From contig AP025252.1 of assembly GCA_016865505.2 (NCBI GenBank), positions 3,720,001 to 3,784,000 of the forward strand: a stretch of 64,000 nucleotides of DNA, written 5' to 3'. The stretch's first letter is position 1; each line of letters starts with the position of its first letter. This stretch comes from Bryobacterales bacterium F-183. GTDB taxonomy: Bacteria; Acidobacteriota; Terriglobia; Bryobacterales; Bryobacteraceae. Positions 36,385-44,943 of the stretch are shown piece after piece. The notes beneath the pieces were generated by a model. It saw nothing but the letters and a program-made list of their open reading frames with translations, made no database searches and was not told where the DNA came from. Both the position numbers and the translations under genes were made by a program.

Positions 36385-38781
36385 ATGCTCATTTACGCTC
36401 TTACGATCTTTATCAGCGCGTTTCTTTTGTTCCAGGTTCAGCCGATGATCGCGAAGATCATTCTGCCGTGGTTCGGCGGCGGAGCGGCTGTGTGGAGCGC
36501 GTGTCTGATGTTCTTTCAGATGGCGCTGCTGTTGGGGTATCTGTACTCGCATGCCGTTACCAAGTGGCTTGCCCCGCGCGCGCAGACGATTTTGCATACG
36601 GTGCTGCTGCTAGCAGCGTTGGCGATGCCGGTGATGCCCGGCGCGCAGTGGAAGCCGGCTGATGAGAAAGAGCCGCTGCTTCGGATCGTACTGCTGTTGA
36701 GTGCGACCGTGGGTTTGCCGTACCTGATGCTTTCGACGACGGGACCGTTGCTGCAGGCTTGGTACACACGAGCGAGCGGCGGCAAGGTGCCGTACCGCTT
36801 GTTCGCACTGTCGAACTTTGGATCGTTCCTGGCGCTGTTGAGTTTTCCGTTTGTGTTTGAGCCGCGGTTGACGTCCACGGAGCAGACGACGGTTTGGCAT
36901 GTGGCGTTTGGCGTGTTTGCGGTGTTGGCGATCTATACGGGTTGGAACATGGTTCGCGCGATCCCGGCCGGGGATCAGACTGCGGTGGCAGAGTCGACGG
37001 AGGCGGTGCAGCCGATCCGGTTTGGGCGGCTGATGTTGTGGATCGCGCTCGCGGCCTGCGCGTCTGTACTGCTGCTGGCGATTAGCAGCCATTTGACGCA
37101 GAATGTCGCGCCGATGCCGTTTTTGTGGGTGTTGCCGCTGAGCATCTATTTGCTGACGTTCATCCTGGCGTTTGAGAGTGAGACGATTTACACGCGCGGT
37201 ACGTTTTTGCCCCTGCTGGCTGCGTCTTTGGGGATCGCGGCGTACCTCTTAAGCGAGGACAATCGCGACGGGTTCGGGCCGATCTACATGTGGTCGGTGA
37301 TTCTGTTTGTCTGCTGCATGGTGTGCCACGGAGAGCTGGCGCTGCAGAAGCCGCATCCTAAGCAGTTGACGCTGTTTTTCCTGATGGTTTCGGTGGGCGG
37401 CGCTTTGGGCGGATTGTTTGTCGCAATGATCGCGCCGGTGGTGTTTGTCGGCTACTTCGAACTCGCGGTGGGCCTGGGGATGTGCGGTCTGCTGGCCGCG
37501 TATCTGGTGTGGACCGAGATGCCGGACACGTGGCGGCATTCGCAAGGGTGGGCCGTTACGGGGCTTACCGTGGTGGTGTTTACGCAGCTTTGGTACCACT
37601 GGAAGACCTACACGGATACGTTCAGTTCGTACGCGATGTTTGCGATCGCGATGACGTTCACTTTTGCGGTGGCCGCCAGCGCGACCTGGATCGAAGTGGT
37701 GAAGAAGCCGGAAGCAGGATCGTCCTGGATGCTGCGCATGGTTTGGGCCGCGCCGTTGCTGGCCAATCTGATTCGTCTTGCTATCCCGCCGGCGCCGGAA
37801 GAAGGGCTGATACAGTTCTGCCTGCTCACCGCTGCGTGCTCTGCGACCGGGTTGTTGCTTTGCTGGAACCGCGGCGAAGAGGGGCGATTGACGATTGGCA
37901 GCCTGCGTACGGCGAGCGCGTTCTTAGGCGTGATCCTGGTGGCGCATCTGGCGTACTACCAGCATTGGAACCTGACCGGCTATCGCTATCTGGTGCGCAA
38001 TTTTTATGGTGGACTGAAGGTCCGCGATGAGGTGGGTACGGAAGGTACGACGGACAATCGAGCGCTGGTACACGGGACGATCAATCACGGATCGCAATTG
38101 CTGGATGCGAACCGACGTCGCGAGGCGACGAGCTACTACTCGCCGAAGTCCGGCTTTGGCCGTGCGATGCGGACGTTTCAGGAACGATCGGGCAACGTGC
38201 GTGTCGGCATCACAGGGCTGGGTGCGGGCGTTACGGCAAGCTTCTGCCGCGCTGGCGATTACTTTCGCTTTTACGAGTTGAATCCGGTGGTACGCGACAT
38301 TGCGACGACGTGGTTCACGTTTTACAACGATTGCCCGGGCGATAAGGACATCTATCTGGGCGACGGTCGCCTGGCGCTGGAACGCCAGCAGAGCCAGCAG
38401 TTTGATCTTCTGGCGATGGATGCGTTCTCCAGCGATTCGGTGCCCGTGCATTTGCTGACCAAAGAGGCATTTGCTCTGTACGAGAAGCATTTGAAGCCGG
38501 GCGGGGTGCTGGCGATCAACATCTCCAATCGCTATCTGAATCTGGAGCCCGTGGTGACGCGAAACGCGCGTGATTTCGGCATGACTGCGGCGCTTGTGGA
38601 AGATGATGCCAAGGGCGCGGACTACTATTCGTCCACGTCGTGGATGCTGTGTACGAAGGACAAAGCGTTCTTTAGCAGTGCGCTCTTCAAGGACGATAAG
38701 AACGTTACGTTCCCGGCCGATGATGCGAAGGTCCGGCAGTGGACCGATGGGTACAGCAACCTGTTTCAGATTATGAAGTAG
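36385..38781 (+). CDS. Polytopic membrane protein fused to spermidine-synthase-like domain
   Basis: This is 798 residues from ATG 36385; a TTG at 36370 is also in frame. The first ~480 residues hold about twelve membrane helices (ISAFLLFQVQPMIAKIILPWFGG is the typical start of this fusion family). The C-terminal ~230 residues form a SAM-binding spermidine-synthase-like domain with VGITGLGAGVTASF, YELNPVVRDIA, YLGDGRLALE and LLAMDAFSSDSVPVHLLT. Aminopropyl transfer has not been shown for this class. The start region overlaps the likely promoter of the divergent his leader. Confidence 0.85.
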   Translation: MLIYALTIFISAFLLFQVQPMIAKIILPWFGGGAAVWSACLMFFQMALLLGYLYSHAVTKWLAPRAQTILHTVLLLAALAMPVMPGAQWKPADEKEPLLRIVLLLSATVGLPYLMLSTTGPLLQAWYTRASGGKVPYRLFALSNFGSFLALLSFPFVFEPRLTSTEQTTVWHVAFGVFAVLAIYTGWNMVRAIPAGDQTAVAESTEAVQPIRFGRLMLWIALAACASVLLLAISSHLTQNVAPMPFLWVLPLSIYLLTFILAFESETIYTRGTFLPLLAASLGIAAYLLSEDNRDGFGPIYMWSVILFVCCMVCHGELALQKPHPKQLTLFFLMVSVGGALGGLFVAMIAPVVFVGYFELAVGLGMCGLLAAYLVWTEMPDTWRHSQGWAVTGLTVVVFTQLWYHWKTYTDTFSSYAMFAIAMTFTFAVAASATWIEVVKKPEAGSSWMLRMVWAAPLLANLIRLAIPPAPEEGLIQFCLLTAACSATGLLLCWNRGEEGRLTIGSLRTASAFLGVILVAHLAYYQHWNLTGYRYLVRNFYGGLKVRDEVGTEGTTDNRALVHGTINHGSQLLDANRRREATSYYSPKSGFGRAMRTFQERSGNVRVGITGLGAGVTASFCRAGDYFRFYELNPVVRDIATTWFTFYNDCPGDKDIYLGDGRLALERQQSQQFDLLAMDAFSSDSVPVHLLTKEAFALYEKHLKPGGVLAINISNRYLNLEPVVTRNARDFGMTAALVEDDAKGADYYSSTSWMLCTKDKAFFSSALFKDDKNVTFPADDAKVRQWTDGYSNLFQIMK

Positions 38782-38793
38782 CTCGCAGGGCGG

Positions 38794-39270
38794 TTAGCGT
38801 TGCTCGGATACGGAGCGGTCCGCCCATTCGCCGATCAGGGGCAGCTTGAATAGTTCGCGATTCCAGGTCTTGATGAGCATGAAGATCCAGACGCCGAACA
38901 GCGCGAGTTGCGCGAGCTTTACGGGATTGAAGCCGATGGCCCAATAGGTCTGCCGTCCGATGGGGCCGAATACCCATTGGATGACGAGCCACGCGACAAA
39001 CAAGTAGAGGCCTTGAAAGGCGTGGAAGCGCGTGAGCGTATCGGTGCGGAAGCGGCTTGAGGCGAGTACAAAAAGTGACGCGAGCCAGCCGAAAATCGGC
39101 ACGTAGCAAAGCGTAGCGGCCATGCGCGGGTCCATGTCCGATACGTCGAGCGGACCTCGCGTACGCGGCGGTACGGGACCGGAGGCGGGTACTGCCTGGG
39201 GGGCGCCGCAGTTCGCGCAGAAGCGCGCGTCTGCCAGCACCTGATTTCCGCAATTTACACAGTAAGGCAT
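38794..39270 (-). CDS. Zinc-ribbon membrane protein (DUF4870-like), copy A
   Basis: This 158-residue protein has an N-terminal zinc ribbon, CVNCGNQVLADARFCANCGA, then a Pro-rich linker. Three to four membrane helices (about 55-145) follow, with RFHAFQGLYLF, the signature of the DUF4870/Tic20-like group. A similar protein is encoded at 45768-46259. Function is unknown; a role as a membrane-anchored scaffold is inference. Confidence 0.78.
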   Translation of the reverse strand: MPYCVNCGNQVLADARFCANCGAPQAVPASGPVPPRTRGPLDVSDMDPRMAATLCYVPIFGWLASLFVLASSRFRTDTLTRFHAFQGLYLFVAWLVIQWVFGPIGRQTYWAIGFNPVKLAQLALFGVWIFMLIKTWNRELFKLPLIGEWADRSVSEQR

Positions 39271-39342
39271 ACCAGTGGTCCGCTTTCACCCTAGTATACG
39301 TGGGCCGTTTCAAATTCGTTCCTTGTGCGCTGATATCATGCG

Positions 39343-41421
39343 TTGGTGCAGCGACTGACAGTTGTCTTTTTTCTGTGTTCGTCTTTGATTTTGCTGGCGC
39401 AGAAGCGTACGGCACCTGCGGATTACCGGGGTTGGCCCGCTGCGGGCGGAGGCCAGGATTCGATCCGCTATTCGAGCTTGAAGCAAATCCACACGGGGAA
39501 CGTGTCGAAGTTGCGTGTGGCTTGGGAGTACGACACGGGGGATTCGGAAAAAGGCAGCGAAATGCAATGCAATCCGATCCTGCGCGATGGGGTGCTGTAC
39601 GTCACGAGTCCCAAATTGCGGGTGATTGCGCTCGATGCGGCGACCGGCAAAGAGCTCTGGAGCGTGGTTCCGCATGAGAGTGGCAAGGCGGAGCGCGGGC
39701 GCAATCGCGGCTTGACGTACTGGCAGAGCGGCGCGGAGAAGCGCTTGTTCCTGATTGCCAAGAACTGGCTGGTGTCGATTGATGCCACGACGGGCAAGGT
39801 CGCGTGGCGCGTGGATCTGCGCGAGGGCCTGGGGCGCGATCCGAAGACGGTGAGCATCACGGGTACGTCGCCAGGGGTGGTGTACAAAGACCTGCTGATT
39901 ATGGGTAGCCTCGTTCCGGAAAGCCTGCCGTCGGCGCCGGGCGATATTCGTGCGTTCGATGTGCGGACGGGCAAGGTCCGGTGGACGTTCCACACGCTGC
40001 CGCGGCCGGGCGAGTTCGGGTACGACACCTGGCCGAAGGATGCCTGGACGTACTCGGGCGGTACGAATTCCTGGCCGGGAATGGCGCTCGATGAGAAGCG
40101 CGGCATCGTGTTTGCGCCTACGGGTTCGGCGTCGTTCGACTTTTATGGTGCGAACCGGCACGGGGATAACTTGTTTGCCAATTCGATGCTGGCGCTGCGT
40201 GCGGATACGGGCGAGCGGATCTGGCATTTCCAGTTCATCAAGCATGATGTTTGGGATCGTGACTTTCCGGCGCCACCGAGTCTGGTGACGGTGCGTCGCG
40301 ACGGCAAGTTGGTGGATGCGGTGGCGCAGGCGACGAAGTCCGGCCATGTACTGGTATTTGAGCGGGAGACGGGAAATCCGCTGTTTCCGATGGAGGAGAA
40401 GGCGGTTCCGGCGAGCGACGTCGACGGGGAGTTGCTGGCGAAGACGCAGGTGCTGCCGGTGAAGCCTGCGCCGTTTTCGCGGCAGGAACTGACAGTCGAC
40501 ATGCTGAGCAATCGTACGCCGGAGGTGAACAAGATCCTGCGGGAGCGGTTTGCGGCGATCCGTAGTGGTCCGCAGTTTACGCCGCCGAGCCGAGAGGGTA
40601 CGGTGGTGTTTCCGGGGTTCGATGGTGGTGCGGAATGGGGTGGGCAGGCGTTTGATCCGGAGACTGGGCTGTACTACGTGAATGCCAATGAAATGGCGTG
40701 GATCCTGCGGTTAGTGCCGCGTCCGGCGCAGACTGGCAAGCTGAGTGGAAAGACGCTGTACACGGCCAATTGCGCGGCTTGCCATCGCGAGGACATGGGT
40801 GGTTCACCGCCGCAGTTTCCGTCGCTGCGGGATCTGGCCAAGCATATGTCGCGTGCGGAGGCGACTGAGATCACCAAGAACGGACGTAGCCGTATGCCGG
40901 GGTTCGCGCATTTGCCCGCGGATCGGCTGGAGGCGATTTTGGATTTCGTCATGCTGGGTGAGGTGAAAGAAGCGTCTGGCAGCGGCGATGCGCCGGACGG
41001 GCTGAAGTACGCGACGGATGGGTACAACAAGTTCCAGGATCCGGATGGGTATCCGGCGGTGGCGCCGCCTTGGGGTACGTTGAACGCGATCAATCTGGAC
41101 ACGGGCGAGTACGCGTGGAAGATTCCGTTTGGGGAGTTCCCGAGTCTGGCGGACAAGACGACGGGTAGCGAGAACTATGGTGGTCCTGTGGTGACGGCGG
41201 GAGGACTGCTGTTTATTGGGGCGACGAATTACGATCGCAAGTTCCGGGCGTACGACAAGAAGACGGGTAAGCTGCTGTGGCAGACGGAGCTTCCGGCTGG
41301 GGGGAATGCGACGCCTGCTGTGTATGAGGTGAAGGGTAAGCAGTACGTGGTGATCGCGGCTGGGGGCGGGAAGAGCGGTCAGCCGTCGGGCGGGAAGTAC
41401 GTGGCGTTCGCGCTGCCGTAG
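39343..41421 (+). CDS. Exported PQQ-dependent dehydrogenase with inserted cytochrome c domain
   Basis: This 692-residue protein has a signal peptide, [16 protein letters not shown]. An eight-bladed PQQ propeller similar to quinoprotein glucose/alcohol dehydrogenases ([50 protein letters not shown]) is interrupted by a cytochrome c domain (about 463-545) with the heme motif Cys477-Ala-Ala-Cys480-His481 and a likely axial Met in SRMPGF. Electrons from the oxidised sugar or alcohol can pass directly to the heme. The start is TTG 39343 or GTG 39346. The substrate is not predictable. Confidence 0.88.
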   Translation: MVQRLTVVFFLCSSLILLAQKRTAPADYRGWPAAGGGQDSIRYSSLKQIHTGNVSKLRVAWEYDTGDSEKGSEMQCNPILRDGVLYVTSPKLRVIALDAATGKELWSVVPHESGKAERGRNRGLTYWQSGAEKRLFLIAKNWLVSIDATTGKVAWRVDLREGLGRDPKTVSITGTSPGVVYKDLLIMGSLVPESLPSAPGDIRAFDVRTGKVRWTFHTLPRPGEFGYDTWPKDAWTYSGGTNSWPGMALDEKRGIVFAPTGSASFDFYGANRHGDNLFANSMLALRADTGERIWHFQFIKHDVWDRDFPAPPSLVTVRRDGKLVDAVAQATKSGHVLVFERETGNPLFPMEEKAVPASDVDGELLAKTQVLPVKPAPFSRQELTVDMLSNRTPEVNKILRERFAAIRSGPQFTPPSREGTVVFPGFDGGAEWGGQAFDPETGLYYVNANEMAWILRLVPRPAQTGKLSGKTLYTANCAACHREDMGGSPPQFPSLRDLAKHMSRAEATEITKNGRSRMPGFAHLPADRLEAILDFVMLGEVKEASGSGDAPDGLKYATDGYNKFQDPDGYPAVAPPWGTLNAINLDTGEYAWKIPFGEFPSLADKTTGSENYGGPVVTAGGLLFIGATNYDRKFRAYDKKTGKLLWQTELPAGGNATPAVYEVKGKQYVVIAAGGGKSGQPSGGKYVAFALP

Positions 41422-41440
41422 CCCTGTCCTGAGGTCGGCG

Positions 41441-41454
41441 CCCGCATTTGCGGG
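41441..41454 (+). terminator. Short hairpin after the PQQ dehydrogenase gene
   Basis: CCCGCA and TGCGGG flank a two-base loop (or CCCGC/GCGGG around ATTT), 20 bases past the stop codon, without a T-run. It is weak on its own but lies just before a larger palindrome between two convergent genes. Confidence 0.4.
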
Positions 41455-41463
41455 TGGAAGGAA

Positions 41464-41483
41464 GTGTCAGACCGGTCTGACAC
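41464..41483. repeat. 20-bp perfect palindrome between convergent genes
   Basis: GTGTCAGACC and GGTCTGACAC abut without a loop. The position between the 3' ends at 41421 and 41496 fits a bidirectional terminator or a dispersed REP-like element. No second copy was noticed in this window. Confidence 0.6.
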
Positions 41484-41495
41484 GAATGGGGTAGG

Positions 41496-42272
41496 TTAGG
41501 CCATTACGGCGAGGACCTTAGACATCGGGATGGCGAGGGCGGGGTCGCCGGTGATTTGGACGCCTTCCGGGCCGCAACCTTTGGTCAAGTGGCGCCAGGC
41601 GGCGTTGGGCGTACTTTGGAATTCGGCGTCGGGTTCGCACGCTTCTTCTGTGAAGGACCACTTGCCGTTGTGGCACTGCAGATGCCAAGCGAGGTTTCCT
41701 ATCGCGACGCGCACGGCTTTGCCTTCGATGACCGGCAGGGTTCGGAATGCGTGGACGAAAGTTTGCAGCACCGGCATGTACCAACGTGAGTGGGTGAGTG
41801 GTTCGGCTCCCACGGCGTCGCGGATTTGCTGCTGGTGGTGCCAGTACTCGGTGTAGTTGCGCGCGACGTCAAACCAGTTTGCTGACGTCTCCTCTCCCGC
41901 CCAGGCCACTCCGAATAAGGCTGGCGCTTGCGGATCCAGGGACTCGACGTGGTTGGCGAGTTCGGGTCCGGTGACTGCCAAGAGAGACGTCAGGACTGAG
42001 GGGCTCATGCGGGTGCGGGCGATGTCGATCCAATCCGCGTTTAGCTTGTTCAGGAACTCCACCAAAGGGCGGTCCGGCGGGGCCGACGGGAGCATGCCGT
42101 CCCGACCCATGGACAGGATGCGGAGTTGCGTGTCGAGAATGTGCGCCGCGATGTCACGTACGGCCCAGCCTTTGCAGACCGTCGGTTTTGCCCAGTCCTC
42201 GGGCGTAAGGCTGCGCAGAAGTTGCATGAGTTCGGCGTGCAGAGGCGCGTAGAGATGGGCGGTTTCGATCAT
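41496..42272 (-). CDS. Maleylpyruvate isomerase/DinB-like family protein
   Basis: This 258-residue protein has a four-helix DinB_2/MDMPI N-terminal domain: LTPEDWAKPTVCKGWAVRDIAAHILDTQLR, with metal-type histidines in AAHILD and later YTEYWHHQQQIRDAVG. A C-terminal SCP-2-like part contains AWHLQCHNGKWSF. Relatives are thiol-dependent transferases/isomerases or of unknown activity. It overlaps the next upstream gene (ATGA at 42269-42272). Confidence 0.78.
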   Translation of the reverse strand: MIETAHLYAPLHAELMQLLRSLTPEDWAKPTVCKGWAVRDIAAHILDTQLRILSMGRDGMLPSAPPDRPLVEFLNKLNADWIDIARTRMSPSVLTSLLAVTGPELANHVESLDPQAPALFGVAWAGEETSANWFDVARNYTEYWHHQQQIRDAVGAEPLTHSRWYMPVLQTFVHAFRTLPVIEGKAVRVAIGNLAWHLQCHNGKWSFTEEACEPDAEFQSTPNAAWRHLTKGCGPEGVQITGDPALAIPMSKVLAVMA

Positions 42273-43429
42273 TCGGGCAGTCCTTCAATGGAGCGTACGG
42301 TGGCGCCGTCGCGCCAGATGCGTTTTTGGGTTTGGCCCTTCTTGTCGACAATCGCTTTGTATTCGATGAGGAACCATTCGGCGCTTTCCGGCGTGTCCCA
42401 GGTGGAGGCATAGGTGAGGACGGGATCGCCTTTTTTGCTGTGGTACAGGCGATAGGTTCCGCCGCGCCAGTGCGGGGCGACGCGATCGGCGGCGACATCG
42501 TCGATGTACTGGCGGATGAGTACGTGATGGTCAAACTCGCCCATGCTGCCTTCCGCCTTGAGCTTGTAGCCTTTGGGTGCGTCCGGGGCTTTGACTTCGA
42601 CAGGCTTTTCGCCTTTTTGCCATGTTTCGGGATGCAGGATCTGGCGGGTGGAGTCCGGCGGGTTGGTGAAGACCGCTGTGAAGCCTTTGACGCCTTGCGC
42701 CTTGTGTACCTCGTTCTGGAACAGCAGTCCACGTGTGTAGGGGAAGATGAGAGACTCGCGCAGGTACATGGGTACTTCGGCCAATACAGGAAAGCCTGCG
42801 CCGCCGGATGCAGCGTTCATGTTGGCGTTGGCCAGCAACTCGATGGGGACTGATGGTTCGCGACCACCGCGGACGGCCATGTACGCCCACATCAGCCACG
42901 TCGCCTGACCTTCGACAACGGCTTGGCGCGCCACGGCCTGGTCGTCCCCTTCCATGCCGCCTTTGATGAACTTGCGGAGGGAAAAGCGCTGGTCCGCTAG
43001 GGCGTGGGCGAGTTCGTGGGCCAGGGTGACGCGGCGTTCCAGCGTACTTTCGTCGGTTTCGAGGACGTAGAGACGGCGGCGGTTGTAGTCGTAAAACGCG
43101 GCGGCTTGCTCGGTGATGAGGTCGACGGTGCTTTTGCGCAGGTCGAAGCTTTTGGGGATGAGGCCGAGCATTTGCAGGATCTGCTGCTCGATTTTGACGT
43201 CCTCGTCCTTCACCTCCTCTTTGAGGCGCTTGGTGACGAAGTCACGCAGTTTGTCGCGGGTGATGTATGCCGCCGGGACCTTGCGTTTGACGGGCCAGCC
43301 GGTGATTTTGCTCAGTTCGGCGAGGATCGAGTCGATTTCGCCAAACAGTTCGTCCTGAACTTTCGGCTTGTCTTTCGCCGGAAGCGCGAGGGACGCGAGG
43401 AGGAAGAGCAATACAAGGGCACGCTTCAT
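42269..43429 (-). CDS. Exported HExxH metallopeptidase-like protein
   Basis: This 386-residue protein has a signal peptide, RALVLLFLLASLALPA. The zinc-peptidase motif HELAH is in RVTLAHELAHALADQRF near residue 140, with a possible third ligand Glu in VEGQATWLMWAY about 35 residues later (a gluzincin-like spacing). The remainder is not recognised. It is a secreted or periplasmic protein, likely an unclassified peptidase, conserved in acidobacteria to my knowledge. It is coupled to the DinB-like gene. Confidence 0.72.
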   Translation of the reverse strand: MKRALVLLFLLASLALPAKDKPKVQDELFGEIDSILAELSKITGWPVKRKVPAAYITRDKLRDFVTKRLKEEVKDEDVKIEQQILQMLGLIPKSFDLRKSTVDLITEQAAAFYDYNRRRLYVLETDESTLERRVTLAHELAHALADQRFSLRKFIKGGMEGDDQAVARQAVVEGQATWLMWAYMAVRGGREPSVPIELLANANMNAASGGAGFPVLAEVPMYLRESLIFPYTRGLLFQNEVHKAQGVKGFTAVFTNPPDSTRQILHPETWQKGEKPVEVKAPDAPKGYKLKAEGSMGEFDHHVLIRQYIDDVAADRVAPHWRGGTYRLYHSKKGDPVLTYASTWDTPESAEWFLIEYKAIVDKKGQTQKRIWRDGATVRSIEGLPE

Positions 43430-43472
43430 CGGCTACAATTAAGTTTCCGTTTATTCTCAGGAGTTAATCAAG

Positions 43473-43634
43473 TTGGCTACCACCCCGACCAAGACCGAAA
43501 AGACCAATCCGAACCTGTACCAGGCCGAATATCTCGGCAGCGGCACGTTTATCATCAGCAAGCCGAAGCGTAAGGCGGCCAAGCGCCGTCAGTCGGCTCT
43601 GAAGGGCACGACGCGCGGCGCCCGCAAGGTCTAA
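43473..43634 (+). CDS. 53-residue basic protein with own ribosome site and terminator
   Basis: The start is TTG 43473, with AGGAG nine bases upstream. The N-terminus, MATTPTKTEKTNPNLYQAEY, is Thr/Lys-rich. The middle LGSGTFIISKP suggests a beta strand. The C-terminus (KRKAAKRRQSALKGTTRGARKV split over residues 32-53) is strongly basic. A good ribosome site, a hairpin 28 bases past the stop, and codon choice like the neighbours support a real gene. No family is recognised; nucleic-acid binding is possible. Confidence 0.7.
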   Translation: MATTPTKTEKTNPNLYQAEYLGSGTFIISKPKRKAAKRRQSALKGTTRGARKV

Positions 43635-43662
43635 CGTACACAGACTGAGTTCGAAACATTTC

Positions 43663-43692
43663 AGGGCGGTGATCTTTCGAGGTCATCGCCCT
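43663..43692. terminator. Bidirectional terminator hairpin
   Basis: A 10-bp stem, AGGGCGGTGA / TCATCGCCCT (one G:T pair), has a 10-base loop and lies between the 3' ends of the convergent genes ending at 43634 and 43706. T-rich bases follow on both sides (TGTTTG on plus, TGAAATGTTT on minus), though neither run is perfect. Confidence 0.65.
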
Positions 43693-43705
43693 ATCGCTGT
43701 TTGTA

Positions 43706-44920
43706 CTAGTTCGACCAAGTGATGGTTTCGGACATCACGACGCGGTCTTTGGGGTAAATTTCCAGCCGGAAGGTGCCCTTGGGGCTGGAGAAACGGTAGA
43801 TGACGCTGCCGGTTTGTAGCTGCCCGCTATCGAGGTCGACGCGCTTGGAGTATGGGCCGTCCTGGATTTCCAGCACGCCTTTGGACGAGGTGCGGACAGC
43901 GCCATTGGTACGGTCCCAACGCACGATGAGGTCGGATTGGCGGCGTTCTACGCCGAGCGCGAGCGAGTAGGGATCTTGCGACGTTGCCTTGCCGCCGTTC
44001 ACCAGCATCGCTGCCTGGAAGCCGAGCAGAAGACCGAGCAATAGGAAGATAAAAGACAGCGGGAACCACACCCAGTTGCGCTTGGTCTGCGGGATGGTGC
44101 CTCCGCCTGCGGTCATGGCGGGTGCCGGGTAGTTCAGATGCGGGGCCGGCGGTAGCGGCGAGAAATGCGGCTGCTGGGATAGCTGTCCCAATGGCCCCTG
44201 GAACTGCGCGGCCTCATGTATGCTGGCCAGACCTTCGCGGCCGTGTGCTCTTGCTGCCGGTGCTGGCAATGCTCCTGCTGCTGCCGCGGCGGAGGCGGAC
44301 GGCTGTGACGAAGGTAACGGGGAAGCCTGCGGCTGCGGGCGGCGTTCGCCTAAGGGACGGCGCTGCGGTGAGGCTCCGGATTCGAGTTCGCTGCGACGGA
44401 AGGGGAACTCCATCGGCGTCGGGTCCACCAGCGCGCCTTCGTCGTAATAGTGGAAGCCGGCGCGGCTAGCCTGCATCGCGGAAGGACGGATGAGCAGCAC
44501 CACATGATCGGGACCGGGGAAAAAGCTCTGGCAGTATTCGAGGTCTTCGGGCCCGAGCGTCATGCGTTCGCGAGTGTTGCTGCGGTAGTAGCCGATGCAG
44601 GTGCCCTGTGCCGATTGCACGGTCTGCATCATGCCGTCCAGATCCTCATTGGAAAGAACGTAGGAGGGGCCGAAGCGGTGGGTGCAGGGTACGGGCAAAA
44701 AGTCGTTGATGGTGACTTCGAGCTTGCCGTTGGGCCGGGCAGCGGACCCGATGAGAATGCCGCCGACTTCCGCGCCGCGCTTGGGCACGGAACCAAAACC
44801 GTCGAGCACATGGTGCATCATTCGATCGACAGTGTCGAGGTCGATGTGGATGCGGATGGCCTTCCCGGGCGGTTCCCAGGTCCAAAAACCAGCGGAGGCC
44901 TTTTCGTGCAGCGTTGCCAA
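43706..44920 (-). CDS. JAB/MPN-domain protein with lost metal site and membrane anchor
   Basis: This 404-residue protein has an N-terminal MPN-like domain (about 20-165). The JAMM glutamate is kept (GAEVGGILIGS), but the HSHP motif reads YYRSNTRERM, followed by LGPEDLEYCQ, so the two zinc histidines are missing. A Pro/Ala/Gln-rich linker (190-275), one membrane helix (about 285-312, VWFPLSFIFLLLGLLLGFQAAML) and an external beta domain follow. It is probably a non-catalytic binding protein. It is divergent from rsmI. Confidence 0.75.
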   Translation of the reverse strand: MATLHEKASAGFWTWEPPGKAIRIHIDLDTVDRMMHHVLDGFGSVPKRGAEVGGILIGSAARPNGKLEVTINDFLPVPCTHRFGPSYVLSNEDLDGMMQTVQSAQGTCIGYYRSNTRERMTLGPEDLEYCQSFFPGPDHVVLLIRPSAMQASRAGFHYYDEGALVDPTPMEFPFRRSELESGASPQRRPLGERRPQPQASPLPSSQPSASAAAAAGALPAPAARAHGREGLASIHEAAQFQGPLGQLSQQPHFSPLPPAPHLNYPAPAMTAGGGTIPQTKRNWVWFPLSFIFLLLGLLLGFQAAMLVNGGKATSQDPYSLALGVERRQSDLIVRWDRTNGAVRTSSKGVLEIQDGPYSKRVDLDSGQLQTGSVIYRFSSPKGTFRLEIYPKDRVVMSETITWSN

Positions 44921-44943
44921 CGTTTTATCCTAACAACTTCAAG

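Noticed and set aside
39310-40347. 345-codon minus-strand frame opposite the PQQ dehydrogenase
   Set aside because: Arg/His-rich shadow; the plus strand has clear propeller and heme motifs.
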